Of a DNA stretch of 23,818 nucleotides, positions 15,091-21,885 are shown piece by piece; position 1 is the stretch's first letter; the number at the start of each line of letters is the position of its first letter. The stretch spans positions 1 through 23,818 of the forward strand of contig JBHELO010000034.1 in the NCBI GenBank assembly GCA_046263055.1. Direction: 5' to 3'. This DNA comes from DATAQC01 sp046263055 (GTDB lineage Bacteria > Actinomycetota > Acidimicrobiia > Acidimicrobiales > AC-14). The translations under genes and the position numbers were made by a program. Below the pieces are notes generated by a model that saw only the letters and a list, made by a program, of their open reading frames with translations, did no database searches and was not told the DNA's origin.

Positions 15091-16151
15091 GGCGCCAGTT
15101 CCTCGGGGATCCCGGTGGGGAGGGTGAAGCGGAAGGTGGATCCCCGGCCCACCTCGGAGGACACCACCAGCGTGCCGCCGTGGGCCTCCACCAGACCCCG
15201 GCTGATCCACAGGCCCAGCCCGGAGCCGGTCGGGCGGGTCTCGGCCCGGCGGAAGAACTTGGTGAACACCCGGCGCAGGTCGGACTCGGGCATGCCCTCG
15301 CCCTTGTCGGCCACCGCCACCGCCACCACGCCGTCACCCTGCTCGCCCACGATCCGCATGCCTTTCGGGTGACCGTACTTGGCGGCATTCTCGACCAGGT
15401 TGGTGAGCACCTGCTCAACTTTGTCAGGGTCGGCGTACACGTCGGGGAAGTCGGCCGGGAACAGGACCTCGGCGTCCAGCTCGGCCTCCATCATGCGCAC
15501 CTTGTCCACGACACCCACCGCCAGCGCCCGCAGGTCGACGAGCTGGCGGCGGAGGTGGAGGCGGCCGCTCTCCAGGCGGCTGATGTCGAGCAGCTCGGTG
15601 ACCAGGCGGGTCACCCGTCCGGCGTCGTGGTTGACCTGCTCGAGCATGGCCCGCTTCTGCTCGTCGCCCAGGCGGTCCCACCGGTTGAGGAGCAGGCTCG
15701 TGTACCCCCGCACCGAGGTCAGGGGCGACCGCAGCTCGTGGCTGACCGTGGAGATGACCTCCATCCCCGACGCCGGGCCCTCGGGCCGGGCATGGGTGCC
15801 GTTGCGGGCCACCACCACCCCGCCCACCACCCGCCCGTCGGCGTCGCGCTGGTACGAGCCGGTGACGCTGGTGGACACGTCGGAGCCGTCGGCCGCCCGC
15901 AGCCGCACCTTGTGCTCGGGGAAGCCCCGGACCGAGCGCAGGCGGGTGGACGGGTGCCAGCCTCCGGCCAGCAGGGGCTGGCCGTCGGGCGTGCGGCACT
16001 GGAGGACCTCGCCCGCCCGGCGCCCGACCAGGTCGGCCACCGGGTAGCCGGTGAGGGCGGCGGCCGCCCGGTTGGCGCCCCGGACCCGCCCGTCGGCGTC
16101 CAGACGGAAGACGGCGTCGGGGAGGAGGTCGAGGTCGATGGCCTCGGTCAT
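15087..16151 (-). CDS. PAS-domain sensor histidine kinase, cytoplasmic, orphan
   Basis: A 354-residue two-component sensor kinase. Residues about 5-115 form a PAS-type sensor (LLPDAVFRLDADGRVRGANRAAAALTGYP). HisKA follows with the phospho-acceptor His138 in STVSHELRSPLTSVRGY. The ATPase domain has the N box (NLVENAAKYG, 251-260), G1 (DKGEGMP, 282-288), the F box (FTKFFRR) and G2 (GSGLGL, 309-314). No membrane segment or signal peptide is visible, so it should sense a cytoplasmic signal. No response regulator is encoded in the window. Its ATG overlaps the stop of the rRNA methyltransferase gene (ATGA) and its stop overlaps the pheS start, so it is locked into the translation operon. Signal and partner are unknown. 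Confidence 0.93.
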   Translation of the reverse strand: MTEAIDLDLLPDAVFRLDADGRVRGANRAAAALTGYPVADLVGRRAGEVLQCRTPDGQPLLAGGWHPSTRLRSVRGFPEHKVRLRAADGSDVSTSVTGSYQRDADGRVVGGVVVARNGTHARPEGPASGMEVISTVSHELRSPLTSVRGYTSLLLNRWDRLGDEQKRAMLEQVNHDAGRVTRLVTELLDISRLESGRLHLRRQLVDLRALAVGVVDKVRMMEAELDAEVLFPADFPDVYADPDKVEQVLTNLVENAAKYGHPKGMRIVGEQGDGVVAVAVADKGEGMPESDLRRVFTKFFRRAETRPTGSGLGLWISRGLVEAHGGTLVVSSEVGRGSTFRFTLPTGIPEELAP

Positions 16152-16957
16152 GGGCGGTGCCGGCGCTGGCGGGCCGCCTCGAAGCACAGCACGGCGGCGG
16201 CGGCGGCCACGTTGAGCGACTCCGAGCCGGCGGCCATCGGGATGGTCACCACGCCGTCGAGGACGGCGTCCACCTCCGGGCCCAACCCGTGCGCCTCGTT
16301 GCCGACCACCAGGGCGGTGGGCCGGGACAGGTCGAGGTCGTCGTAAGGCGTGCCGCCCGACGCCCGCGCCCCCAGGCGGTGCAGTCCCCACGAGCCCAAC
16401 TGGTCCAGACCGTCCACGACCGATCCCCCGGACACCACCTGCAGGTGGAACAGCGCCCCGGCCGACGCCCGTACGCACTTGGGGTTGTACGGATCGGCAC
16501 CGCCGTCACCGCAGAATACCCCCCCGGCCCCCGCGGCCAGGGCGCTGCGGGTCAGCGTCCCCAGGTTGCCGGGGTCGCCGACTCCGGCGCACACCACCAC
16601 CAGGGTGGCCTCCCGCAGGTCGGCCAGGACGGCGGGACGGGTGGCGGTCACCGCCACCACCGGCTGGGGCGTGGTGGTGGAGGCGACCCGGGCGACGACG
16701 CCGGGGGCCAGGCGGCGGACCGCCACCCCGGCAGCATCGGCGGCCGCCAGGACCGGGCCGTCGAAGCCGGCATCGGCGTACACCGCCTCCACCGGGGCGC
16801 CGGCGGCCAGGGCGGCGGCCACCAGCGTCGGGCCCTCCACCAGGAACGCCCGCTCGGCGGCCCGGGCCCGGGGGTCCCGCGCCAGGCGGCGGAGCCGCTG
16901 GACCTGCGGGTTGCGCGACGCCAGGCCCGGCCGGCCGGGCCCCGCGGTCACCGTCAT
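16148..16957 (-). CDS. SpoU/TrmH-family RNA 2'-O-methyltransferase
   Basis: SAM-dependent methyltransferase of the SPOUT knot fold, most likely acting on 23S rRNA. The 269-residue protein has an N-terminal substrate-binding domain opening with SRNPQVQRLRRLARDPRARAAERAFLVEGP. The catalytic domain follows with motif 1 (DPGNLGTLTRSA), motif 2 (ALVVGNEAHGLG) and motif 3 (IPMAAGSESLNVAAAAAVLCFEA). Its position after rplT matches tsnR of mycobacteria. The name tsnR is not used because the exact target cannot be read from sequence. The ATG overlaps the rplT stop (ATGA), and its stop overlaps the next gene. Confidence 0.93.
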   Translation of the reverse strand: MTVTAGPGRPGLASRNPQVQRLRRLARDPRARAAERAFLVEGPTLVAAALAAGAPVEAVYADAGFDGPVLAAADAAGVAVRRLAPGVVARVASTTTPQPVVAVTATRPAVLADLREATLVVVCAGVGDPGNLGTLTRSALAAGAGGVFCGDGGADPYNPKCVRASAGALFHLQVVSGGSVVDGLDQLGSWGLHRLGARASGGTPYDDLDLSRPTALVVGNEAHGLGPEVDAVLDGVVTIPMAAGSESLNVAAAAAVLCFEAARQRRHRP

Positions 16958-17319
16958 GACGCCCGGGGAGGAGCCTCCTGGGCCACCTTCACCAGGGCGG
17001 CGAAGGCGCGGTCGTCGGAGACGGCCAGGTCGGCGAGGATCTTGCGGTCCACCTCCACACCGGCGCGCCGCAGGCCGTCGACCAGGCGGCTGTAGGTGGT
17101 GCCGTGGAGGCGGGCGGCGGCATTGATGCGCGAGATCCACAGCTGGCGGAAGTCGCCTTTGCGGGCCCGGCGGTCGCGGTAGGCGTACTGGAGCGAGTGC
17201 ATGACCGCCTCGTTGGCGGCCCGGAACGTGCGGCTCTTGTTCCCGTAGTAGCCGCGCGCCTGCTCGAGAACTGCCCGGTGATGCTTGCGTCCGTGGACGG
17301 CGCGCTTGACCCTGGCCAT
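16954..17319 (-). CDS. rplT: 50S ribosomal protein L20
   Basis: Large-subunit protein needed early in 50S assembly. It binds 23S rRNA and in some bacteria represses its own operon. The 121-residue sequence opens MARVKRAVHGRKHHRAVLEQARGYYGNKSR and contains LWISRINAAARLHGTTYSRLVDGL, both diagnostic. The ATG has a GGGAG ribosome site about 6 bases upstream. It lies 68 bases after rpmI and overlaps the methyltransferase start, as part of the infC-rpmI-rplT unit. Confidence 0.98.
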   Translation of the reverse strand: MARVKRAVHGRKHHRAVLEQARGYYGNKSRTFRAANEAVMHSLQYAYRDRRARKGDFRQLWISRINAAARLHGTTYSRLVDGLRRAGVEVDRKILADLAVSDDRAFAALVKVAQEAPPRAS

Positions 17320-17387
17320 GCTGCGCTCCCTTCTGGTCGGGGGGAGTGGGGTGGGATCCGGTGGGACCGGGAATGTGGCGGGACGGC

Positions 17388-17582
17388 CTAGAGGCCGAGG
17401 AGCTGCTTGGCCTGGGCCCGGTCGCCGCCCGTGAGCTCGGCCGAGCGGGCCAGGCGGCGGGTCCGGGTCGAGGGCTTCTTCTCCAGGATGTGGGACCGGA
17501 ACGCCTTGCGGCGCAGAATCTTGCCGCTCCCGGTGACCTTGAAGCGCTTGGCCGCCCCCCGGTGGGTCTTCATCTTCGGCAT
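17388..17582 (-). CDS. rpmI: 50S ribosomal protein L35
   Basis: A 64-residue basic large-subunit protein, recognised by MPKMKTHRGAAKRFKVTGSGKILRRKAFRSHILEKK. The ATG at 17582 has AGGAG 7 bases upstream. The long open frame extending further upstream in the same frame is an artefact of GC content. It sits in the usual place between infC and rplT, but with an unusually long 164-base gap after infC that contains tandem repeats. Confidence 0.97.
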   Translation of the reverse strand: MPKMKTHRGAAKRFKVTGSGKILRRKAFRSHILEKKPSTRTRRLARSAELTGGDRAQAKQLLGL

Positions 17583-17613
17583 GTGGTGGCTCCTGTGTCG
17601 GACATCTCGTTCC

Positions 17614-17658
17614 GGTGATCGTGGTTCAGGTGATCCTGGTTCAGGTGATCGTGGTCCC
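17614..17658. repeat. Three 15-bp tandem repeats between infC and rpmI
   Basis: Units ggtgatcgtggttca (17614), ggtgatcctggttca (17629) and ggtgatcgtggtccc (17644) follow each other directly, with a fourth degenerate copy at 17659-17673. They lie in the transcribed 164-base infC-rpmI gap. The rest of the gap to 17746 is G-rich low-complexity sequence with no visible gene. Confidence 0.85.
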
Positions 17659-17746
17659 GGTGATGCGGGCCTGCGGCGGTGCGGTGGCCCGGGGCCGGTG
17701 GTGTGGGTGCCGGTGGCCCGGGTGCGTGAGGCGGTGGGCCCGGCGG

Positions 17747-18361
17747 TCAGCCGGCGGGGAGTGCCGACCCGTTGGCCTCGGGGCCACCCGGCTCGGCGGC
17801 GGCCTCCTCGGCGGCGGCCTTGGCGGCGGCTGCCTTGGCCCGCTTGTCGGGCGCCAGCACCATCACCATGTTGCGGCCGTCCAACCGGGGCGACGCCTCC
17901 ACCTTGGCCACCGGCCCCAGGTCCTCGGCGATCCGGTTGAGGATGCGCATCCCGAGGTCGGGGTGGGCGACCTCCCGGCCCCGGAACATGATGGTGACCT
18001 TGACCTTGTGGCCCTGATCGAGGAACTCCCCCACCTTGCGGGTCTTGGTGTCGAAGTCGCCCCCACCGATCTTGGGCCGGTACTTCATCTCCTTGATCGA
18101 GCTGCTCGCCGCCCGGCGCCGGGACTCGCGGTCCCGCTTGGCTGCCTCGTACTTCCAGTTGCCGTAGTTGAGGATGCGACAGACGGGCGGGTCGGCGTTG
18201 GGGGCCACCTCCACGAGATCCATCCCGAGCTCTTCGGCGATCCGCAGGGCATCCCCGATGGGCTTGATCCCGAGCTGGCCACCGTCGGGGTCCACCAGGC
18301 GCACCTCGCGCGCCCGGATGCGGTCGTTGATCCTCGGGTCGTTCCCGTCCGGTGCGGCGAT
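17747..18361 (-). CDS. infC: Translation initiation factor IF-3, AUC start
   Basis: Binds the 30S subunit, keeps subunits apart and proofreads start codons. The product is 204 residues. Conserved segments are RINDRIRAREVRLVDPDGGQLGI (from residue 10), NADPPVCRILNYGNWKYE, KEMKYRPKI and the C-terminal domain with KVTIMFRGRE. An Ala-rich tail of about 30 residues extends the end. In this frame a TGA lies at 18370-18368 and no ATG, GTG or TTG occurs before the GTG at 18304, which would delete the conserved INDRIR segment. The ATC at 18361 is the only sensible start. AAAAGGAG (18378-18371) lies 9 bases upstream. Rare start codons in infC (AUU in E. coli, AUC in Myxococcus) are known to permit autoregulation by IF3. 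Confidence 0.95.
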   Translation of the reverse strand: MAAPDGNDPRINDRIRAREVRLVDPDGGQLGIKPIGDALRIAEELGMDLVEVAPNADPPVCRILNYGNWKYEAAKRDRESRRRAASSSIKEMKYRPKIGGGDFDTKTRKVGEFLDQGHKVKVTIMFRGREVAHPDLGMRILNRIAEDLGPVAKVEASPRLDGRNMVMVLAPDKRAKAAAAKAAAEEAAAEPGGPEANGSALPAG

Positions 18362-18579
18362 CCGGCATCACTCCTTTTGGTGTTCGGTCCCTGGGACGCG
18401 AAAGAGGCGGACGTCGGGAGGCAACGCCCGCCTTCGGCGGTCGAACGACCCGGCGCACCGTGATGCCGTGAGGCGGAGCTCCGTGCTGCGGTGGAGCGGC
18501 GTCTCGTGGTGGCCGGGTGGGGACCACCAGGTTCGGCGACCCCGCTTCCCGTCTTCGATTGTCGACCTAGGGTAGCAGT
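18362..18579 (-). promoter_or_regulatory. infC leader region with divergent promoter
   Basis: This is a 218-base gap between divergent infC and the DUF1844 gene. On the minus strand the likely -10 TACCCT (18574-18569) would give a leader of about 190 nt. That leader contains foldable stems such as CCGCC-GAA-GGCGG and GGTGG-TCC-CCACC, then the AAAAGGAG ribosome site. Autoregulation of infC operons through the leader by L20 or IF3 is known in other bacteria, but no named leader motif is recognised here. An ATG at 18369 is too close to the ribosome site and in the wrong frame. Confidence 0.4.
18568..18573 (+). promoter_or_regulatory. -10 element of a leaderless promoter for the DUF1844 gene
   Basis: TAGGGT ends 6 bases before the ATG at 18580, and no ribosome site is seen, which fits a leaderless mRNA. 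It overlaps, on the opposite strand, the TACCCT element that would serve infC, so the two promoters probably exclude each other. The -35 is weak. Confidence 0.4.
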
Positions 18580-18993
18580 ATGAGCACCATCTGGACACCC
18601 TCGGGGGAGCGGCCCATCCGGCGAGAGGAGCCGCCCGCGGCCACCGCCCCCCCGCCCGCCGGTGGCCCGGCGCCCGACAGCGAGGAGCTGACCGAGGAGG
18701 AGTTGGCGGCCCGCATGGCCGACGTCCAGCGGGAGCTGCTGTCCACGCCGGCCGGCGTCGTCATCACCAACCATTGCATCGGCCTGTTCCAGCTGGCCGC
18801 CCTCCACCTCGGCCAGCCCGAGCCCGACCTCGTCCAGGCCCAGCTGGCGGTGGACGCCCTGGCCGCGGTGGTCGAGTCACTCGGGCCTCGCCTGGGCGAC
18901 GACGAAGCGCCGTTGCGCGACGCCCTGACCAACCTCCGCCTCGCCTTCGTGGAGGCACGCCGGCGGGTCGGGGGCAGCGGTGCCCAAGCCTGA
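18580..18993 (+). CDS. DUF1844 family protein
   Basis: A 137-residue cytoplasmic protein of unknown function. After a Pro/Ala-rich N-terminus (1-40) comes the conserved helical DUF1844 core: TPAGVVITNHCIGLFQLAALHL, then PDLVQAQLAVDALAAVVESLGPRLG and a C-terminal helix ending RLAFVEARRR. No catalytic motif or membrane segment is visible. It diverges from infC, and this adjacency to infC-rpmI-rplT suggests a housekeeping role. The next gene starts 14 bases before its stop, so the two are probably translated together. Confidence 0.88.
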   Translation: MSTIWTPSGERPIRREEPPAATAPPPAGGPAPDSEELTEEELAARMADVQRELLSTPAGVVITNHCIGLFQLAALHLGQPEPDLVQAQLAVDALAAVVESLGPRLGDDEAPLRDALTNLRLAFVEARRRVGGSGAQA

Positions 18994-19882
18994 CCGCCGG
19001 TCGACATCTCGATCGTCGGCGGCCAGGAGGAAGAGTGGCGGCCGGCCCCGCCCGGGCGGCGGCCCGCCGGCGGGCGGGACCGGGAAGGCGGGGAGCGGCG
19101 GGACCGGGACGGCGGCCGGTGGCCCGCCAGCAGCACGAGGAACGGCCGGTGGGAAGGCGGCGGGCTCGGCAACGGCCGCCGGGACCGGTGGGAAGGCGCC
19201 GAACCGGACCTCGGCCGCCAGGACTCCCGGGCCCCGCTCCGGTGGTTCGCGGCCGGGTGGTTCGCGGCCGGGTGGGTCACGGCCGGGCCCGGCGGGCGGC
19301 GGCCCCGGCCTTCGGCGCCGGTACGGCCTGATCGCCGGGCTGGTGGCACTGGCCGTGGTGGTGGTGGCGGTCGTGCTCCTGGCCCGGGGCTCGGGCGGCA
19401 AGGGCACGAGCTCGACGTTCGGAGGAGCCACCACCGCCCCCGACCTCTCGGCCGTGCAGACCTTCTCCGGGCTGTCCCGCAACCACGTCTCGGGCACCGT
19501 CGACTACCCCCAGACACCCCCGGTGGGTGGCGACCACGCCCCCATCTGGCAGGACTGCGGGTTCTACCCGTCGCCCGTGGCCACCGAGCAGGGCGTGCAC
19601 TCCATGGAGCACGGGGCGGTGTGGATCACCTACCAGCCGAGCCTGGCCGCCAAGGAGGTGGCGGTCGTGCGCCACCTGGCCCAGCGGACGACCTACGTCC
19701 TGGCCAGCCCGTTCCCGAACCTTCCCAGCCCAGTCGTGGCCTCGGCCTGGGGGGAGCAGCTCCGGCTGCCGTCGGCCACCGATCCCCGGCTGGCGGCCTT
19801 CGTGGCCAAGTACCGCCAGGGCCCCCAGACCCCTGAGCCCGGGGCGCCGTGCAGTGGGGGGGCGGGCTCGCCGCAGACGTAG
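18980..19882 (+). CDS. DUF3105 domain membrane-anchored protein
   Basis: A 300-residue protein of unknown function. Residues 1-112 are low-complexity, rich in Gly, Pro, Ala, Arg and Ser, with a GGSRP repeat. One membrane helix follows (about 115-136, YGLIAGLVALAVVVVAVVLLA). The outer DUF3105 domain has a conserved His-rich pattern: NHVSGTVDYPQTPPVGGDHAPIWQDCGFYPSPVATEQGVHSMEHGAVWITYQP, with His169, His186, His207 and His211, which could bind metal (inference). The basic N-terminus suggests N-in, C-out topology. The GTG start overlaps the DUF1844 gene by 14 bases. Codons in the low-complexity part hold a 15-bp tandem repeat at 19241-19285. Confidence 0.85.
   Translation: MPKPDRRSTSRSSAARRKSGGRPRPGGGPPAGGTGKAGSGGTGTAAGGPPAARGTAGGKAAGSATAAGTGGKAPNRTSAARTPGPRSGGSRPGGSRPGGSRPGPAGGGPGLRRRYGLIAGLVALAVVVVAVVLLARGSGGKGTSSTFGGATTAPDLSAVQTFSGLSRNHVSGTVDYPQTPPVGGDHAPIWQDCGFYPSPVATEQGVHSMEHGAVWITYQPSLAAKEVAVVRHLAQRTTYVLASPFPNLPSPVVASAWGEQLRLPSATDPRLAAFVAKYRQGPQTPEPGAPCSGGAGSPQT
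19241..19285 (+). repeat. Three 15-bp tandem repeats inside the DUF3105 gene
   Basis: Units ggtggttcgcggccg (19241 and 19256, identical) and ggtgggtcacggccg (19271) encode GGSRP three times in the disordered N-terminal part. The unit length keeps the reading frame, so copy number could vary without breaking the gene. Confidence 0.85.
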
Positions 19883-19944
19883 GAGCCTGCTGATCCGTAG
19901 GCCGGCCGGGTGCGGGCGACCGTCGACCACCACCTTCGATCCAT

Positions 19945-19986
19945 CACGTTCGCTCCGCCACGTTCGCTCCGCCACGTTCGCTCCGC
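19945..19986. repeat. Three exact 14-bp tandem repeats in the 19883-20208 gap
   Basis: cacgttcgctccgc occurs three times in a row with no mismatch, 62 bases after the DUF3105 stop. No gene is supported here. The open frame reaching back to 19996 from the next gene has no conserved content. Confidence 0.9.
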
Positions 19987-20012
19987 TCAGGTCCTGTGCA
20001 ACCGGATGGATC

Positions 20013-20051
20013 AGGAGGCTCCCAGCCCGTCCGGGGGGCGGCGTGCCTCCT
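20013..20051 (+). other. Inverted repeat upstream of the first glycosyltransferase gene
   Basis: AGGAGGC (20013-20019) and GCCTCCT (20045-20051) are exact inverted copies around 25 bases of G/C-rich sequence that can itself pair. No T-tract follows, so it is either a weak terminator for the DUF3105 gene or a leader structure. A TATCGT -10-like box follows at 20071 without a good -35. The rest of the 326-base gap shows nothing else. Confidence 0.3.
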
Positions 20052-20208
20052 GGGGGCGGGGCCGCCTGTGTATCGTTCTGGCGCCAGCGGCCGAGCCAAC
20101 GCCGGGGGCGTCCATGGTGTCGCGGCCCGCCCTCCCGGGGCGACGGTCACAGCGGGCGACAGTGCCGGCCGGGGTGCCGACTGGAGAGACCGTGCCGATG
20201 GGGAGACC

Positions 20209-21885
20209 GTGAACCTCCACCTCCGACCGGCGGGGGTCGTCCCGGATCCGACATCCGCGTCGGCGCCAGCCGCGGCGCCGGTGGAGGCACCGCCCCCCAC
20301 GCCGATCCGAGCCCTCGGCCCCGTCCTGGGGCGGCGCCTCTCGGTCCTGGACCGGCCGGTGGTGGTGGCCGCCGCCGTGGCCGCCATGGTCGGGGGATCG
20401 GTCCTGCTGCGCATGGAGGGGCTGGGCGAGTGGTTCTGGATGGACGAGGGCATCTCCGTCGGGATCGCGTCGCACCCCCTGGCCCGCATCCCCGGGCTCA
20501 TGGCGCGGGACGGGTCCCCGCCGCTCTATTACCTGCTCCTCCACGGCTGGATGCGGTTGTTCGGCGGCAGTGAGGTGGCCACCCATGCCCTGTCGCTCAG
20601 CGTGGCGGTGATGGCCATCCCGGTGGGCCTGTGGGCGGGCTGGAGCCTGTTCGGGCGGCGGGTGGGCTGGATCACCGCCGTCCTGCTGGCCACCTGCCCC
20701 TTCATCTCCACCTACTCGAGCGAGACCCGGATGTACACCCTGGTCATCCTCGAGGGGCTGGTGGCCACCGCCTCCTACCTGCACGCCTTCGTGGACGACC
20801 GCCCCCGCTACGCGGCCGTGTTCGTGGTGGCCATGGTGGCGCTCCTGTACACCCACAACTGGGGCCTGTACGTCGGGCTGGCCGCCGTCCTGGGGCTGGT
20901 TCCCTGCTGTGCCCGCCTCGCCCCCGAGGCCCGGCGCCGCCTCCTGGTAAGAGCTGGAGCGGCCTTCGGCGCCATCGGCGTCCTGTACCTCCCGTGGGTC
21001 CCGACGCTGCTGCGCCAGGCCCGTCACACCGGGGCGCCGTGGTCGCCGGTACCCAGCGCCCGACTGGCGGTGTCCACCCTGGCCGAGGTGCTGGGCGACC
21101 CCACCGAGCGCGTCCTCATCGTGCTCGTGCTCACCGCCGCGGTGGCCCTGGTCTCCATCCTGCGCCGCACCACGACCCGTGAGGGCCGGGCCGCCGCCGC
21201 CCTCGTCGTCCTCGTGGCCGTCACCCTCGGCGTGGGGTGGCTGGCCAGCCAGGTGAAGCCGGCCTGGTCGGTCCGCTATCTGGGCGCCCTCCTGCCCGCG
21301 CTCGTGCTGCTGGCCGCCCTGGGCCTGGCTCGGGCCGGCGCCCGGGGGGTGCTGGGTCTCCTGCTCATCATGGTCATCTGGACCGAGCCCGTCGGCCGCC
21401 TGACCGGCGACCGCCACGCCGTCCACCGTGACGGCAAGGCGTCCGACAAGGCCCTGGCGGCAGTGGCTCGGCCCGTCCTCCGTGCCGGGGACCTTGTCCT
21501 CGCCACCCAGATGGAGGAGGTCCCGGTACTGCGCCACTACCTGGGGCCCCGCCTGCGCTACGCCGACCCCACCGGGCTGGTGGCCGACCCCTCGGTGGCC
21601 GACTGGCGGGACGCCACCGCCCGCCTGGACGCCGCCCGCCCGGCGGCGTGGCTCCCTTCGGTGATCGACACGCTGCCCGCCGGCGGCCACGTCTACCTGG
21701 TGTGCCCGGCATCGACGGATACGCCGGGCATGACCTGGTTCCGGATCATGGACGCCCGCTGCGGCGAGGCGGCGGCCACCCTCCAATCGACCTCCTCGCT
21801 GACCAGGGTGCCGCTGTCGTTCTCTCGCGACGCCATCGAGGGGGGCGCCCGCACCGTCCTCCTGTTCGAGAAGGCCGGCCTCTGA
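20209..21885 (+). CDS. GT-C membrane glycosyltransferase (family 39-like)
   Basis: A polytopic membrane protein of 558 residues, related to the GT39/ArnT-type enzymes that take sugars from lipid-phosphate donors on the outer face of the membrane. After a Pro/Ala-rich N-terminus, the first membrane helix is at about 51-67. The first outer loop carries the acidic motif FWMDEG (Asp79-Glu80 expected to be catalytic), then SPPLYYLLLHGW (103-114) and SETRMYTL (171-178), all typical of this group. Further hydrophobic helices run to about residue 400, followed by a soluble C-terminal part. The GTG at 20209 has GGGGAG 3 bases upstream. Upstream open frame is unconserved. Acceptor and sugar are unknown. 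It is followed with overlap by a second enzyme of the same type. Confidence 0.85.
   Translation: MNLHLRPAGVVPDPTSASAPAAAPVEAPPPTPIRALGPVLGRRLSVLDRPVVVAAAVAAMVGGSVLLRMEGLGEWFWMDEGISVGIASHPLARIPGLMARDGSPPLYYLLLHGWMRLFGGSEVATHALSLSVAVMAIPVGLWAGWSLFGRRVGWITAVLLATCPFISTYSSETRMYTLVILEGLVATASYLHAFVDDRPRYAAVFVVAMVALLYTHNWGLYVGLAAVLGLVPCCARLAPEARRRLLVRAGAAFGAIGVLYLPWVPTLLRQARHTGAPWSPVPSARLAVSTLAEVLGDPTERVLIVLVLTAAVALVSILRRTTTREGRAAAALVVLVAVTLGVGWLASQVKPAWSVRYLGALLPALVLLAALGLARAGARGVLGLLLIMVIWTEPVGRLTGDRHAVHRDGKASDKALAAVARPVLRAGDLVLATQMEEVPVLRHYLGPRLRYADPTGLVADPSVADWRDATARLDAARPAAWLPSVIDTLPAGGHVYLVCPASTDTPGMTWFRIMDARCGEAAATLQSTSSLTRVPLSFSRDAIEGGARTVLLFEKAGL

Noticed and set aside
17614..17673. CRISPR-like repeat array
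   Set aside because: Units are 15 bp directly abutting each other with no spacers, and no cas genes are present. They are simple tandem repeats.
17583..18527. Long upstream extension of the rpmI frame, including an ATG at 18369 next to the infC ribosome site
   Set aside because: The frame runs through infC in the wrong register with no conserved content. L35 is complete from 17582 with its own ribosome site.
19996..20208. N-terminal extension of the first glycosyltransferase from the GTG at 19996
   Set aside because: The 71 extra residues cross the inverted repeat and the end of the 14-bp repeats, lack a ribosome site and have no conserved content. The GTG at 20209 has GGGGAG in front.
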